Positions 32,211 to 33,134 of a stretch of 33,134 bases of DNA are shown here, one piece after another (positions within the stretch are counted from its first letter, which is position 1; each line of letters starts with the position of its first letter). This DNA is from an uncultured Eubacteriales bacterium. GTDB taxonomy: Bacteria > Bacillota > Clostridia > Christensenellales > Aristaeellaceae. The stretch lies in contig CACWLP010000019.1 in NCBI GenBank assembly GCA_902761755.1, positions 1 through 33,134 of the forward strand, read 5' to 3'. Made by a program: the position numbers and the translations under genes. Under the pieces are notes generated by a model. That model was not told the origin of the DNA, made no database searches, and worked only from the letters and a program-made list of their open reading frames with translations.

Positions 32211-32357
32211 TCAATTATTCTTCCAACAGTACCGGGCAGCGTATTCCCGCAGACGCCTGCGCAGCCCAGGATCGTAGGTGCTGATGGTGATGGGGTCGCG
32301 ACTCTGGTTGTAGAGCAGTACGGTTTCTTTTTCATACTTGGTAAGAGTATAGGACAT
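32211..32357 (-). CDS. Small mobile-element protein (48 residues)
   Basis: MSYTLTKYEKETVLLYNQSR is followed by DPITISTYDPGLRRRLREYA and ARYCWKNN. The pattern L-T-x-Y-E-K-E-T-x-x-L-Y-N followed by TYDxxLxRRL is one I know from short proteins of Firmicutes mobile elements (usually 65-70 residues). This copy stops about 20 residues early. AAAAGGAGG lies five bases before the ATG at 32357, so translation is likely. It overlaps the end of the hsdS remnant. No function is known. Confidence 0.65.
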   Translation of the reverse strand: MSYTLTKYEKETVLLYNQSRDPITISTYDPGLRRRLREYAARYCWKNN

Positions 32358-32907
32358 GAGAGCCTCCTTTTCGTGATTTTGGCTTACACTGATGAAGGGT
32401 GATAAGGGTGTCGATATTGATCAAGGCACCTGCAATTTTGCGTTGTTCTGCCACACAAGGAATCTGGATTTCATATTGCAACATCTGATTGAGATTAAGC
32501 ACTCTGTTACGACCTGCACCGCCTGGTGAGGCAAGCCATAAATGATGCCTAAACCTCTCGTCCAAAATGATGAATTTCAGGAATTGCGGATCTAATTCAT
32601 CGGACAGTGAAAACTGCGGAAAACGGTGGGAAACCAGCTTTCCAGCGTCATTTTCGTCAGTTACAGCTACAGCGTGCTCCCATCCGAAAGTAATGTTTAC
32701 GATGAACTTGTTTGCAGCCACTCTGTGCATCTGTGCGGTCTGTAATTCGTGACCCGCTGGCACATAGCTGTGAAATGTTCCTTTGGCATGGCTGCGAATA
32801 CCAAGTCGCTCATATCCTTCATGTGGAATATCAACCGGATCAGTGTAGCTGGAGAACACTTCGGATAACTTACGCTGTTCCCAAGCACATGTGTTTCCGG
32901 TTGATTT
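32332..32907 (-). pseudogene. hsdS: Truncated type I restriction specificity subunit (HsdS half)
   Basis: About 190 codons that match one half of an HsdS. They begin at AWEQRKLSEVFSSY, a very common opening of a target-recognition half in Firmicutes. The variable recognition domain follows (KFIVNITFGWEHAVAV, FPQFSLSDELDPQFLKFIIL), then the conserved LNLNQMLQYEIQIPCVAEQR and IAGALINIDTLITLHQ. After LHQ the normal coiled tail is lost and the frame runs into the small gene downstream. No start codon with a ribosome site precedes it; the other half, hsdM and hsdR are absent. It could be a silent specificity cassette or a relic. Confidence 0.75.
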
Positions 32908-32990
32908 TCTCAATATGATCTTGATAAAACATTGACAACATGATATGATGTTCTTGTCGCTGTAACAGAACGTAAGCAGGAGGAGGATCC

Positions 32991-33134
32991 ATGTCCCGCT
33001 CATACAATAAACTCTGGCATATTTTGATTGATAGAAACATGACGAAGACGCAGCTCAGAGAGGCTGCCAATATCACAACAAACGCCATGGCCAATCTCGG
33101 CAAGAATGAATCAGTTCCAGTAGAGACGCTCGAA
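32991..33134 (+). CDS. Cro/CI-type HTH regulator, cut by the window end
   Basis: First 48 codons of a short regulator: SYNKLWHILIDRNMTKTQLR, then EAANITTNAMANLGKNESVP, then VETLE. This is the HTH_26 / YozG-like Cro/CI family (usually about 70 residues), frequent in Firmicutes mobile elements. AGGAGGAGG lies five to six bases before the ATG. Upstream, TTGACA at 32932-32937 and arms GACAA and TTGTC (about 32934-32958) form a possible operator, but I see no clear -10 box. Confidence 0.85.
   Translation, partial: MSRSYNKLWHILIDRNMTKTQLREAANITTNAMANLGKNESVPVETLE

Larger units (their letters stand above)
28319..33134. mobile_element. Integrative element inserted at tRNA-Ser (right end outside the window)
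   Basis: From the tRNA half to the window edge the DNA is A+T-richer and carries accessory genes: a tyrosine integrase, an excisionase-like HTH, XRE regulators, a Cys-rich KTR protein, a small mobile-element protein and a truncated hsdS. The integrase gene is nearest the tRNA and points towards it, as in tRNA-targeted ICEs and phages. No mobilisation or structural gene is within the window, so whether it is an ICE, an IME or a prophage stays open; the KTR protein is commoner in conjugative elements. The left boundary at the 36-base core is an inference. Confidence 0.75.

Noticed and set aside
1-33134. CRISPR arrays, rRNA genes, insertion sequences with transposases
   Set aside because: No regularly spaced repeats, rRNA sequence or transposase motifs were seen in the window.

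Overview
The window looks like a chromosomal segment of a G+C-rich, fibre-using gut bacterium of the Bacillota (class Clostridia). The evidence is strong AAGGAGG-type ribosome sites, frequent TTG/GTG starts, a ParAB/DnaA cluster of the Firmicutes type, and a cytoplasmic glycoside hydrolase operon. A Christensenellales-like lineage is plausible, but the sequence alone does not prove it.

Layout. 1-338: a composite palindromic non-coding repeat whose second copy lies at 11107-11212 in the opposite orientation. 339-7411: the replication and segregation region. dnaA runs leftwards, followed by a DUF3795-type protein and a CorC/HlyC-type CBS protein. On the other side of a DnaA-box-bearing intergenic region (probable oriC, 3586-4085), an unknown 160-residue protein, parA, parB and a serine beta-lactamase-fold protein run rightwards. 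dnaN is not beside dnaA. 7412-11074: a terminator, a remnant of an ABC ATPase gene, a secreted leucine-rich-repeat protein, and a two-gene unit of a NAGPA-type phosphodiester glycosidase and a divergent Lgt-like membrane protein. 11211-16506: sugar metabolism. An AraM-type glycerol-1-phosphate dehydrogenase is divergent from a xylulokinase / DUF4867-like / L-fucose-isomerase-family operon. 16507-17760: an A+T-richer islet holding a small secreted protein and its probable XRE repressor, bounded by two related hairpins. 17779-25266: a leftward operon GH2, metallo-beta-lactamase-fold hydrolase, GH39 and GH67. GH39 and GH67 fit intracellular breakdown of glucuronoxylan oligosaccharides, whose pentose would feed the xylulokinase. 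25470-28158: an ECF sigma factor with an overlapping large membrane-anchored PepSY-like protein, the probable anti-sigma factor.

28266 to the right edge: an integrative element, A+T-richer and cut by the window. It starts at a tRNA-Ser promoter followed by only the 5' half of a tRNA-Ser gene. A complete tRNA-Ser(CGA) follows about 140 bases later, then a tyrosine integrase, an excisionase-like protein, three XRE-type regulators (the last cut by the window edge), a Cys-rich KTR protein, a small mobile-element protein and a truncated hsdS. The best candidate for something new is here. The element seems to have split one tRNA-Ser and to carry a full replacement copy with a different acceptor stem, between clusters of a repeated 9-mer that could be integrase arm sites. 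A second point of interest is a 42-codon ORF stop-start coupled to an XRE regulator, with its ribosome site inside a hairpin.
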